Positions 9,291-16,825 of a DNA stretch of 26,698 bases are shown piece after piece. The notes under the pieces are model-generated. The model did no database searches. It saw only the letters and a program-made list of their open reading frames with translations, and was not told the origin of the DNA. The stretch's first letter is position 1, and every line of letters starts with the position of its first letter. Both the position numbers and the translations under genes were made by a program. Origin of the DNA: Acetobacteraceae bacterium (lineage in GTDB: Bacteria > Pseudomonadota > Alphaproteobacteria > Acetobacterales > Acetobacteraceae); assembly GCA_947478535.1 (NCBI GenBank), contig CANJXD010000011.1, positions 1 through 26,698 of the forward strand. The letters are read 5' to 3'.

Positions 9291-10006
9291 CAGTACGATA
9301 GCTACGTCAGGTCCACGCGAGCTAGCGTCTCCTCGGAGGGCGGGATCGACCTGACGCTGTCTGAGGGGGCCGCCGCGGTGTGGGACTGGCACCCCGCGGT
9401 GGACGAGCGCGCGACGGCGAGAGCTCCTCCGTCGTGCTGCCGAACCCGGGCGTGATCGCCGCCCCCGCCAGCATCACCACCGGCATGCCGGTCAGCAGCA
9501 GCTTTGCCGCCGTGGCGGTGTCCTGGTCGGCGGTCGGCTCGGCCTATCTCGCCGGCTACGAGGTGGAGGTCCTGCCTGCCTCGGTTGCCGTCTGGCAGGG
9601 CTACGGGGCGGGGTTGGGCGCCACCGCGGCGGTGATCCCCAAGGCCGAGCGGACAGTCTTCCGGGCGCGCCTTGGCCCGCAGTAGCGCGGTGTCGGGTTG
9701 GCGGCAGGCTCCGGTGCCGGCGACCGTCTCGGCGCCGACCGCGACCGGCATCACCGGGGGCGTGCGGCTCTCCGGCGGCGTCCCGGTCGATGCGGTGCGG
9801 CTGCAGGTCTTCGAGACCACCCACACCAGCCTCGCCGCGGCCGCCAACTCGACCTGCCCGGCTTTGCCGATGACCTGAGCGGGGCGATCGATCGCGCCAG
9901 CGACCGAGCCCAGAACGCGGCGCAGCGGCAGGAAGTCACGCTGGAGGCGCTGCGCGAGGAGGTGCGCGGCCTGCGCCTCGTCATCGAGCGGAGCATGGCA
10001 GCATGA
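9291..10006 (+). pseudogene. Broken phage tail protein with fibronectin-III-like segments
   Basis: Three different frames on the + strand give successive pieces that fit one tail-tip (lambda gpJ-like) protein. First VRSTRASVSSEGGIDLTLSE then VWDWHPAVDE (frame of 9345, about 9303-9415); then SSVVLPNPGVIAAPASITTG and a segment with AYLAGYEVEVLP (frame of 9380, to 9685); then ARSSAVSGWRQAP and TGGVRLSGGVPVDAVRLQVF (frame of 9672). The last part, back in the frame ending at 10006, is a helical C-terminus (DRASDRAQNAAQRQEVTLEA) closing in SMAA. The LAGYEVE and SGW sequences are typical of fibronectin-III repeats in alphaproteobacterial tail proteins. The frame changes, one in-frame stop (9683-9685) and missing middle mean the gene is dead. 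Family call is from memory of such proteins and is moderate. Confidence 0.55.
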
Positions 10007-10550
10007 TCGGCCTCGCCCCGCTGGCTGCGATCCCCCTCGCGGGATGGTGGGCGCCGGCCTCGCCGCCCGCTCCCCCGATCCTGCTGCCCGCGGAATTGGT
10101 CGCTGGCGATGTGGTCTGGCTGCTGCGACTCGGCACCCAGCTGAGCGCCGCCGCGGAGGCCACGCCGGCGCCGCTCGGGATGATGTCCGGTGCGCCCCTG
10201 GCTGCCGCCGATCGCCCCGGGGATCTGCCCGTGGCAACGCCGGTGATCCGGGTCTCCGATCGGGGCTGTTTGGGCGAGCCCGGCGATCTGCGGGCGTCGG
10301 ACCAGCCCTATCCCGCCCGGTTGCTCGAGCCGCCCGCCCTCGAATACGCCCTGCCCATCCTGTCCGAAGGCAGCCGCCGCCGCAGCTTTGTCGCCGGCGA
10401 GGTGCTGCTGGCCAATGGCGATGGCGCGCTTGATGCCCTCGCCGGGGATTGGCGCGTCGGTGGCCAGGCCGTGACCCTGCTGCGCGGCCCGCATACGCGG
10501 CCAGCGCTTGGCGAGCCCGGGCCGTGGCGGAAGCAAGTGGCTGAGCAAAA
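10003..10550 (+). pseudogene. N-terminal fragment of a phage tail/baseplate protein
   Basis: The ATG at 10003 overlaps the preceding TGA as ATGA, which supports both frames as formerly real, coupled genes. After a proline-rich start, residues about 75-165 contain VIRVSDRG, ALEYALPILSEG and GEVLLANGDGALDALAGDWR, resembling tail proteins of alphaproteobacterial prophages that share a GYGE(I/L)VLANPDGALD-type sequence. Recognisable sequence fades around 10510-10550, immediately before the 3' end of the convergent nnrS-like gene, so the right side is truncated. Formally the frame runs to 10953 inside nnrS, which is not meaningful. Confidence 0.5.
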
Positions 10551-10589
10551 ACACGAACCAGGCGCCCTTCTAGTCCCCCCAGGCACCCA

Positions 10590-11759
10590 TCACCCTGGCT
10601 TCCCATCCGCGCGTGGGCCCAAAAGCATTGGTGCGTACACCATCAGGATCAACAAAAACGCCGTCACCCAGCACAGTGCAGCGACAATCAGCACAGTTAG
10701 CGTATCCACCCCCGGCACGCTGCTGAAGACGCGTAGCAGCGCCGTAGCCACGAGCAGCACATACGCCGCAACGGCCGCGGGTGCCGCGACCAACGCGTTC
10801 CCGGTGTGCCCGAGCGTCGCGCGTGTCATCACCGCGACGATCATCAGCGAAACCGCGCCGGCCATTTGCAGGTGCAGCCAGGCAGATGCCCACGGTGCCT
10901 CGAACAGAAGCGAGACGGCCTTCACGGCGAGCGCCACCGGGATCAGCGCGTAAGCCAGGTGCAGTACCCACAGGATCGGCCAGCGGAGCGTTCGCAGCCC
11001 GTGCCAACGTGACAGGCGCAGCGCCACTAGCGCCGCTGCGATGGCGGCCACCAACCCGGCCAAAAGGCTTCCAGACGCGGCAAGGTCCACCACCGCAACC
11101 GCCGCCACGGCGAGGATCGCAGCGCGGTCCACACCCGGCAGTGGCTGGGCTTCGGCCGGCCGCGGTGTCTTCCGTAGTGCATTCAGCGTGAAGGACGGCA
11201 CGATCCGTCCGCCGATCAGGACGACCAGCAACAGAGCAATGTCCGCCATCAGCAACTGCCCGACCGCCCAGCCCGGCGACGTCCACCATCCAGCTTCTTC
11301 AGCCAGCATCATCACCTGTCCGGACCAGAACACCAGCACCAGCGCAGGCGGGCCGAACAGCCGGGGCGCCTTGGCCTTCAACAAAGCAGGCAGCACCAGC
11401 AAGAGCGTCGCAGGCAGCGGTGCAAGGGCGAACAGCGCCGCAATCTCGATGGGCACCGGAGAGCCCGGCAGCATCGCAAAGCGCGCCGCCAGGAACAGGG
11501 TAGCCAGAACGACCAGCGGCGCGCCTGCGTAACCGCGCCGACCTGTCCAATTGGGGATCGCCGTCATCAGAAAGCCGATCATGGCGGCCGCGACGAAGCC
11601 GCCCAGCGCCTCGTGCGCGTGCCATCGCATCGGTGGCAGCGGACCCTCCAGCAGTGCAAAGCCGGCCAGCGTCAATACCCAAACGCCGATGGCGGCTGGC
11701 GCCACTAAAGCGGCCATAAGAAAGAAGGGCCGGAAGCCATGCGCGAACAGAGCCATCAT
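10590..11759 (-). CDS. nnrS: NnrS-family multi-pass membrane protein
   Basis: A 389-residue, very hydrophobic protein with about 12 membrane segments. The N-terminal HGFRPFFLMAA and MRWHAHEALGGFVAAAMIGFLMTAIPNW are hallmark sequences of NnrS, with conserved histidines proposed to bind heme/copper; GGRIVPSFTLNALR lies mid-protein and MTRATLGHTG near the end. NnrS is linked to denitrification regulons and shown in Vibrio to relieve nitric-oxide/iron stress. The ATG at 11759 overlaps the mogA stop as ATGA (a second Met follows immediately). It is the last gene of the nar unit; its 3' end abuts the phage remnant and any further distal gene has been lost or never existed. Confidence 0.9.
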   Translation of the reverse strand: MMALFAHGFRPFFLMAALVAPAAIGVWVLTLAGFALLEGPLPPMRWHAHEALGGFVAAAMIGFLMTAIPNWTGRRGYAGAPLVVLATLFLAARFAMLPGSPVPIEIAALFALAPLPATLLLVLPALLKAKAPRLFGPPALVLVFWSGQVMMLAEEAGWWTSPGWAVGQLLMADIALLLVVLIGGRIVPSFTLNALRKTPRPAEAQPLPGVDRAAILAVAAVAVVDLAASGSLLAGLVAAIAAALVALRLSRWHGLRTLRWPILWVLHLAYALIPVALAVKAVSLLFEAPWASAWLHLQMAGAVSLMIVAVMTRATLGHTGNALVAAPAAVAAYVLLVATALLRVFSSVPGVDTLTVLIVAALCWVTAFLLILMVYAPMLLGPRADGKPG

Positions 11760-12316
11760 GCCCCCTTGGGTCGAAAAGCGACGCAGACGGCAGGATCCGT
11801 CTCGATCCGCGGCCCGCCGATCAGGTCAATGCAATAGGGAATCGCCGGGAAGACCGGGGCCAGGCATTCGGCGATGGACGAGGGCTTGCCCGGCAGGTTG
11901 ACGCTCAGGCTTTGCCCACGTGTACCGGCCATCTGGCGGGAGAGGATCGCCGTCGGGACGGCGTGCAACGAGACGGCGCGCATAAGTTCCCCGAAGCCCG
12001 GCAGCACACGGTCGCAGACAGCCTCCGTGGCTTCCGGCGTCACATCGCGCGGCGAGGGGCCAGTGCCGCCGGTGGCGACGATCAACGGGCAGGTCTCAAC
12101 ATCCGCCAGCTCGCACAGCGCGGCCTCGATGGCCGGGCGTTCGTCCGGCACCAGGCGCTGCACCGCCAGCCAGGGGGAGGCCATGATGCGCGTGAGTGCT
12201 GCCTCGATGCCCGGTCCGCCCCGGTCTGCGTAGATGCCTCGAAACGCGCGGTCGGAGAGAGTGACCACGCCAATACGGACCGCCGTTCCGACATGCTCCG
12301 GCTCGGCCGATATCAT
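11756..12316 (-). CDS. mogA: Molybdopterin adenylyltransferase MogA
   Basis: 186 residues, the usual MogA size. After RIGVVTLSDRAFRGIYAD come the MPT-binding TGGTGPSPRDVTPEAT (82-97, including the catalytically important Asp91), PGFGELMR (106-113) and the RQMAGTRGQSLSVNLPGKP region (127-145). MogA adenylylates molybdopterin before Mo insertion by MoeA, thus supplying the bis-MGD cofactor of NarG. The start at 12316 overlaps the DUF2478 stop as ATGA. MoaB is a close paralogue, but the PGFGELMR/NLPGKP pattern and size fit MogA better. Confidence 0.9.
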   Translation of the reverse strand: MISAEPEHVGTAVRIGVVTLSDRAFRGIYADRGGPGIEAALTRIMASPWLAVQRLVPDERPAIEAALCELADVETCPLIVATGGTGPSPRDVTPEATEAVCDRVLPGFGELMRAVSLHAVPTAILSRQMAGTRGQSLSVNLPGKPSSIAECLAPVFPAIPYCIDLIGGPRIETDPAVCVAFRPKGA

Positions 12317-12876
12317 GCGTTACGCGGCCCGGGTTGGGTTAGCGCAAGGGCTGCCCCCACACGACAAAGATGGTCCAATGCCAGGTCGTCATCCGTGCCG
12401 GTCAGGTGAATCTCCCGCGCCAGGTTTCCGGCGAAGGCCCGCCACGGATCGATGTTGCGGTAGGGCACGGCGATCAGCACGGGCACGCCGCGGTCGATGG
12501 CCTCCGCGATCAGCGCGCGAAAGCCACCGCCTTCGACTTCCGTTTTGCCGAATTTGTTCAGCACCAGCAGGTCGGGTGCCCCCCGGAGCGCCATAGACGC
12601 CAGCTGAATTGCCCGCGTCATCTCGCCCAGATCGAGACGGCAGCAGCGCGCGTGCGGCCCGCGATCCTGCGAGATTTCGATGGCGGTGCCGGTCGAGAGT
12701 TCTTCCAGCGTCATGTCACAGCCGGTCCGACCGGCACGCTGCGTATCGCGTTGAACGACACCCGCCAGTCGGCGACCGGCGGCTTCGAATTGTCGTACGG
12801 TTCGGCGCAGCGCCTTGTCCGCCAGCGCGCTGTCGGCATAAATCAACGCCGTGATGAGGGGAACATCACTGATCAT
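12313..12876 (-). CDS. DUF2478-family protein
   Basis: A 187-residue protein recognised as DUF2478 by its overall pattern: an N-terminal strand LITALIYAD, a helix, LAGVVQRDTQR, CDMTLEEL, then APDLLVLNKFGKTEVEGGGF (about 112-131), GVPVLIAVPYRN and WRAFAGNLA. The fold resembles P-loop NTPases (MobB/ModC-like), but the N-terminal loop here, YADSALADKALRR, has no GK[ST] motif. Members are usually beside molybdate or molybdenum-cofactor genes, which suits this position between carbonic anhydrase and mogA. The start at 12876 overlaps the carbonic anhydrase stop as ATGA, so the longer frame starting at 12909 is rejected. Biochemical role is unknown; a molybdenum/molybdopterin handling role is inference. 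Confidence 0.8.
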   Translation of the reverse strand: MISDVPLITALIYADSALADKALRRTVRQFEAAGRRLAGVVQRDTQRAGRTGCDMTLEELSTGTAIEISQDRGPHARCCRLDLGEMTRAIQLASMALRGAPDLLVLNKFGKTEVEGGGFRALIAEAIDRGVPVLIAVPYRNIDPWRAFAGNLAREIHLTGTDDDLALDHLCRVGAALALTQPGPRNA

Positions 12877-13634
12877 CGCCGGATATTCTCCATGGGAGGC
12901 ATGCAGCATGGTGGTGAGGCCATGTCCTGCAGCCCGATGGCTGAGAAGGCTTCCAGTGCATGGCGGCGCCGGGGGCTGAGGGGTTCGGTGCGCGCCGTCA
13001 CGCGCTGATCAATCGAAGGCAGTGCGTCACGCTCCGCGATGGTCGCTACCGTGGCGCCGAGGTCACGCAGCAGCCCGTCATGCATGCCGTAGATCCAGCC
13101 ATGCAGATGCAGATCAACACTGCGTGCCCAGGCACCCTCGACGATGGGCGTCGCGGCAACACGCCGGATCTGCATTTCGACATTGAGTTCGCAGAGCCGA
13201 TTGATCTGGCTTTCTGCCTCGCCCATCTCATCGAACAAGCGGCGATGCTTGCGATAAAACATCGAAAGCGGCTGTAGCCAGTGGTCCACCAGCGCGCCGC
13301 GCTCATCCGCCATTGCGCGTTGCACCCCGCCGCACCCGTAGTGGCCAGAGATGATGATGTGCTGCACCTGCAGGACATCGATGGCGTATTCCAGCACCGC
13401 GAGGATATTCATGTCGCTGGTGTGGACGATGTTGGCGATGTTCCGGTGCACGAAGACCTCACCAGGATCGAGACCCAACACGTCATTCGCCGTGATGCGG
13501 CTATCCGAACAACCGATCCAAAGATACTTGGGCGCCTGCTGCTCCGAGAGCCGCCGGAAGAAGGTGGGATCCTGCTCCGTCTTCCTGTTTGCCCACGCGA
13601 CGTTGCGGTCAAACAGGTGATCAAGGCTGGTCAT
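12873..13634 (-). CDS. can: Beta-class carbonic anhydrase (Can-like)
   Basis: 253 residues; interconverts CO2 and bicarbonate in the cytoplasm. The zinc ligands and catalytic dyad are all present at the positions of the E. coli Can type: Cys42, Asp44 and Arg46 in CSDSR, His98 and Cys101 in HYGCGG. The FVHRNIANIV and SDMNILAVLEYAIDVL segments that line the active site are also typical. The C-terminus extends past the usual GLLRDLG end with a Arg-rich and then Cys-containing tail (ASPPCCMPP) not expected in the family. Its ATG at 13634 lies 14 bases inside the hemerythrin gene, and its stop overlaps the DUF2478 start, so it is firmly part of the nar unit. Confidence 0.92.
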   Translation of the reverse strand: MTSLDHLFDRNVAWANRKTEQDPTFFRRLSEQQAPKYLWIGCSDSRITANDVLGLDPGEVFVHRNIANIVHTSDMNILAVLEYAIDVLQVQHIIISGHYGCGGVQRAMADERGALVDHWLQPLSMFYRKHRRLFDEMGEAESQINRLCELNVEMQIRRVAATPIVEGAWARSVDLHLHGWIYGMHDGLLRDLGATVATIAERDALPSIDQRVTARTEPLSPRRRHALEAFSAIGLQDMASPPCCMPPMENIRR

Positions 13635-14160
13635 GCGCCACCACCCCTCGCCGCTGCTTCATGCCGCGGCTGATCGCTTTCAGGTCAGGCCGCGTCAGGC
13701 GAATGCGTGCCAGCGCGAGCACCACGCCGTTCTCAAGTGCCAGGTGCCGCATCTCACTGGCGGCATAGGCCTGCATGGCTTCCCCTGCCGCGAGGTCGAC
13801 GTGTACTGGGTCCTCGGCTGGCTTTGCGGAAAGGGCCTCCACGATGATGTCGGCCATCGCCGCACCGTGGCGGTGTTCCTCCCCAAGCCGCGCCAGGGTG
13901 ATGCCTAGCCCATCCGCCGGCAGCGCCCGGCGTCGGAGCACCGGGTACAGCTCGAGATCCTCATCCTCGTGATGCAGGCGAAGATCACCTGTCAGATAGG
14001 CGGTCACCCTGTCGGCTTCGGCGCGGCTCGCCACGCGATCGGTCGCGAAGCGCCGCAGCACGGCGCAGACGGCACGCTGCCGGAGATGGGCCGCAAGAAT
14101 GTAGGCCAGTGGGTCATCCAGCAGGGCGAAGGGTGGTGGCGCCGCATCATCCCCGGGCAT
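13621..14160 (-). CDS. Hemerythrin HHE cation-binding domain protein
   Basis: A 179-residue four-helix protein. Candidate di-iron ligands are His25 in ILAAHLRQ, His63/His64 and Glu68 in HHEDEDLELYPVLR, His96 or His98 in GEEHRHGA, and His139 with Glu143 in EMRHLALENGVVL. This arrangement is like that of bacterial HHE-domain proteins, some of which act in iron-sulfur repair or oxygen/nitric-oxide sensing. The start at 14160 lies 14 bases inside the upstream gene; the longer frame to 14277 would be entirely inside that gene and lacks family sequence. A role in handling NO or protecting Fe-S clusters of NarGH is an inference from the operon. Confidence 0.82.
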   Translation of the reverse strand: MPGDDAAPPPFALLDDPLAYILAAHLRQRAVCAVLRRFATDRVASRAEADRVTAYLTGDLRLHHEDEDLELYPVLRRRALPADGLGITLARLGEEHRHGAAMADIIVEALSAKPAEDPVHVDLAAGEAMQAYAASEMRHLALENGVVLALARIRLTRPDLKAISRGMKQRRGVVAHDQP

Positions 14161-14494
14161 CGCCCGGCCCGCCCTTGCCGCAGCCGCAGCCGCAGCCCGT
14201 AGCGGCCGGCCCCGCAGCATCGCGGGCCAGCGACCACCGGAGCATGGTATCGAGCGTGGTGCGCGCTGGATCGTCACTGCGCTCGATCGCCGTCATCAGT
14301 GCAAGCCAGTCTTCGCTCGCAGCGTCCGCGGCGAACCGCCTAGTGGCGCCACAGACGTAATCGGCCGGGCTTTCGTCGTGCAGTTCTCCCATGGCCTCGA
14401 CCTCGGCGAGAAGGACGATATCGCCCATTGCTTCGAGAGCTTCGGCCGCGTCGGCCTCATTGCCGAGGCGCTTCAAGATGGTGCCGAGCAGCAT
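14147..14494 (-). CDS. Small helical protein with a CGCGCGKG tail, function unknown
   Basis: About 115 residues from the ATG at 14494, which follows a strong GAGGGGG ribosome-binding site and the ppiC stop by ten bases. The body is predicted helical (MLLGTILKRLGNEADAAEAL, ALMTAIERSDDPARTTLDTM) and the end is glycine- and cysteine-rich: ATGCGCGCGKGGPG, three Cys in alternation plus one Cys mid-protein (DYVCGA). I do not recognise a family. The tail looks like a metal-binding or metal-delivery sequence. Its place between the PpiC chaperone-like gene and the hemerythrin gene points to a maturation or metal-handling function for the nitrate reductase; that is inference. Confidence 0.75.
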   Translation of the reverse strand: MLLGTILKRLGNEADAAEALEAMGDIVLLAEVEAMGELHDESPADYVCGATRRFAADAASEDWLALMTAIERSDDPARTTLDTMLRWSLARDAAGPAATGCGCGCGKGGPGDARG

Positions 14495-14504
14495 GGCCGC
14501 CCCC

Positions 14505-15329
14505 TCACTGAACCAGCGGCGAGGTCGGCGCGTCCAGGTCGATGCCCTGGATGTCAGCCCGGCCGGCCAGGATTGAGACATATTGCCGGATCGCCGCGCG
14601 ACGGACCTTCTCACCCATCCATGCGGCGATACGCCCGTGCACCATGTTGAAGGGTAGGTCGCGCCCTTCGATGCGCCGGTCGAGCGCCACGATATGCAGC
14701 CCGTAACGCGTCTCTACCGGCTCCGGATGAATGGAGCCGACGGCAATGCGCGCCAAGGCTTCCTCAAACTCCGGAACAGTCTGCCGAGGCCCAATCTGGC
14801 CAAGGTTGCCGGCGGTCTTGCCTGATGGACAGGCGGAGTGGGCGAGCGCCAGGGCTGCGAACTCGCTCGGTTCGCGCGCCAGCCGCGCCAGGATCGCCGC
14901 CGCCAGAACAGGACTCTCGGGCTGGTTCGCCGGCAGCAGGATATGACGCGCTTCGTAGAGATCAGGTGTGCGGAACCGGCGCCGGTTTTGGTCATGGAAG
15001 CGCCGGCAGGCCGCTTCGTCGGCCTCGGGCGTGCGGACCTCGCGCTCGACCAGGCCGCGGACCAGTGCTTCCTCATCGGTCTCATGACGGCCCTCGCCAT
15101 CACTGGCGGGCTCCACCGGAATGGCAAGGCGACGCGCCTCCTGCAATAGAAGCTCACGCACCACCAACGCGACGGACGCGGCCTTCATGGCGTCGAGCGG
15201 CTTGCCGGCTGGGTGATTTTGCGTCTCCTGCGCGATGGCGGCGCGGGAGATCACCACGCCGTTCACGCTGATTGTCTTGCGGCTGGCAGGCGGCGCAGGC
15301 TTCACCGCGCAGGCGGAGGTGGTGCTCAT
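14505..15329 (-). CDS. PpiC-type parvulin peptidyl-prolyl isomerase
   Basis: 274 residues from the ATG at 15329, five bases after the narI stop with GGAG upstream; the longer frame to 15665 lies in narI and is rejected. An N-terminal helical segment (about 30-125) is followed by the parvulin domain (about 135-235): EARHILLP, then SACPSGKTAGNLGQIGPRQT, VPEFEEALARIAVGSI and RYGLHIVALDRR, which are the expected strands and active-site sequences. No signal peptide is visible, so it should be cytoplasmic, unlike SurA/PrsA. A PpiC-type gene directly after narI is known in Pseudomonas narK1K2GHJI operons, where it is presumed to assist folding of the enzyme. Confidence 0.9.
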   Translation of the reverse strand: MSTTSACAVKPAPPASRKTISVNGVVISRAAIAQETQNHPAGKPLDAMKAASVALVVRELLLQEARRLAIPVEPASDGEGRHETDEEALVRGLVEREVRTPEADEAACRRFHDQNRRRFRTPDLYEARHILLPANQPESPVLAAAILARLAREPSEFAALALAHSACPSGKTAGNLGQIGPRQTVPEFEEALARIAVGSIHPEPVETRYGLHIVALDRRIEGRDLPFNMVHGRIAAWMGEKVRRAAIRQYVSILAGRADIQGIDLDAPTSPLVQ

Positions 15330-15334
15330 CGCCT

Positions 15335-16066
15335 TCACTCCGCCGCCTGGGTCGGGGTGGGTTTCACGCCCGGGGCACCGAGCGGCCGGCGGCTGCGCAC
15401 CACCTGGTATCCGCGCCGCCCCAGGTACCAGACCGGTGCCGACCACACATGCACGAGGCGTGAGAAGGGGAAGATCAGAAAGATCGTCATCCCCAGCACG
15501 AGGTGCGCAAGATAGGGAAAAGCCAGACCTTGCAACGTTTTCACATCCACGGGCTGCAGCGTCAGGATACCCTGCGCCCAGTGCGCCAAGGTCAGCATCA
15601 CCGACCCGTCGGAATGCGCAAGCGAGAAGGGCAGCGTGATCAGGCCGAGCGAAAGCTGGACCCAAAGGATGATCAGCACCGCGAGATCCATGTAGGTAGA
15701 GGTGACGCGGATGCGTGCGTCATACAGCCGGCGATGCAGCAGCAGCGACAGCCCGATGAAGCAGATGAGCCCAGCGATTCCGCCGGCCATGACGGCGATG
15801 ATCTGCTTCTGCTCGACCGTGATGAACAGCGTGTAGATGAACTGCGGCGTCAGCAGCCCCGCCGCATGGCCCAGGAACAGGAACAGGATGCCACCATGGA
15901 ACAGGTTCGAGCCCCAGGCAAGCTGCTTCTTGCGCAGCATCTGGCTGGAGCTCGCGCGCCAGCTGTACTGCTCCCTGTCGAAGCGGATGAGGCTGCCCAG
16001 CAGGAAAGCCGTCAGCGCCACGTAGGGGTACCAGACGAAGAGGAGGTGGAAGATGGCGTCGCGCAT
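15335..16066 (-). CDS. narI: Respiratory nitrate reductase gamma subunit NarI (cytochrome b)
   Basis: A 243-residue membrane subunit with five helices that oxidises quinol and passes electrons through two b hemes to NarH. The heme ligands are in place: His57 and His67 (SNLFHGGILFLFLGHAAG), His188 and His206 (FPYLAHLVLG, SRLVHVWSAP), corresponding to E. coli His56, 66, 187 and 205. Other family features are IRFDREQYSWRASSSQMLR near the N-terminus and FPFSRLVHVWSAP near the end. The gene lies 12 bases after narJ. Confidence 0.97.
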   Translation of the reverse strand: MRDAIFHLLFVWYPYVALTAFLLGSLIRFDREQYSWRASSSQMLRKKQLAWGSNLFHGGILFLFLGHAAGLLTPQFIYTLFITVEQKQIIAVMAGGIAGLICFIGLSLLLHRRLYDARIRVTSTYMDLAVLIILWVQLSLGLITLPFSLAHSDGSVMLTLAHWAQGILTLQPVDVKTLQGLAFPYLAHLVLGMTIFLIFPFSRLVHVWSAPVWYLGRRGYQVVRSRRPLGAPGVKPTPTQAAE

Positions 16067-16078
16067 GATGATTGCTCC

Positions 16079-16825
16079 TCAGCCGGCGGCGCGATGGGTG
16101 ACGACGGTGCGCGGACGCTGGCCCGGTGACGGCTCCAGCCCCGGCGCGGGGCGCCTGGCCTGGCGCAGTTTGGCGGCCAGTGTGTCGGTGCCGCAGGCCG
16201 CGGCAGCTGAGCCGGGGCCGAAGGTGACTTCCTCCTCCTCCCAGGCGGCGTCCAGGGCTTCGAGGTCGTCGGGCTCGGGATCGGGCTCCGCACGTAGGGC
16301 GGCGAGGGCTGCCGCACCCAGCTTCGCGCGGGAGAGGGCGGTGAGGGCCGCGAAGATGGCCTCGTAGGGTGATGAGCGCTTGGCCAGGCGTTCCCGGAGA
16401 GCCGCGAAGACGTGGCCCGGCTGGCCAATCAGTTCAACAGCCTCGGCCGGCGCGCGCGTTGCCGCGTATTCCAGAAACAGCGGCAGGAAATCCGGCAGTT
16501 CCGTGGTGGTCGGCGTGAAGCCGCCATCCTCATACACCTTGATGAGGTCCACCATCGCCTGGCCGCGATCGCGGCTCTCGCCATGCACATGCTCGAACAG
16601 ATGCAAGGAGAGCGAGCGCGTGCGGTCGAACAGCAGGATGTAGCGTTCCTGCGCGTCGTAGAGGTCGTGCGTGGCGAGATCGGCAATCAGCGCGTCGACC
16701 GCCGCGCGCTCCCGCCTTGGCAGCACGCCCTCCCGGTCCAGCGCGGTGCGGAGCTCCGCACCCGCGGCGACGAGTTCGGGGGTCGGGTAGGTCAGCAGGG
16801 CCGAGAGAACCTTGAGCGTGCGCAT
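16079..16825 (-). CDS. narJ: Nitrate reductase assembly chaperone NarJ
   Basis: 248 residues beginning MRTLKVLSALLTYPTPEL, from the ATG at 16825 that shares a base with the narH stop (TGATG); the longer frame to 16930 is inside narH. The TorD/DmsD-like helical fold shows in YDAQERYILLFDRTRSLSLH, LFEHVHGESRDRGQAM, VDLIKVYEDGGF and ELPDFLPLFLEYA. NarJ binds apo-NarG in the cytoplasm for cofactor and FS0 cluster insertion before NarGH docks on NarI. The C-terminal 60 residues after EEEEVTFGPGSA are Ala/Pro/Arg-rich and look disordered. Confidence 0.95.
   Translation of the reverse strand: MRTLKVLSALLTYPTPELVAAGAELRTALDREGVLPRRERAAVDALIADLATHDLYDAQERYILLFDRTRSLSLHLFEHVHGESRDRGQAMVDLIKVYEDGGFTPTTTELPDFLPLFLEYAATRAPAEAVELIGQPGHVFAALRERLAKRSSPYEAIFAALTALSRAKLGAAALAALRAEPDPEPDDLEALDAAWEEEEVTFGPGSAAAACGTDTLAAKLRQARRPAPGLEPSPGQRPRTVVTHRAAG

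Noticed and set aside
14161..14277. Longer start for the hemerythrin-domain protein
   Set aside because: The extension is antisense-like Arg/Ala-rich sequence inside the upstream gene; the ATG at 14160 gives normal family length.
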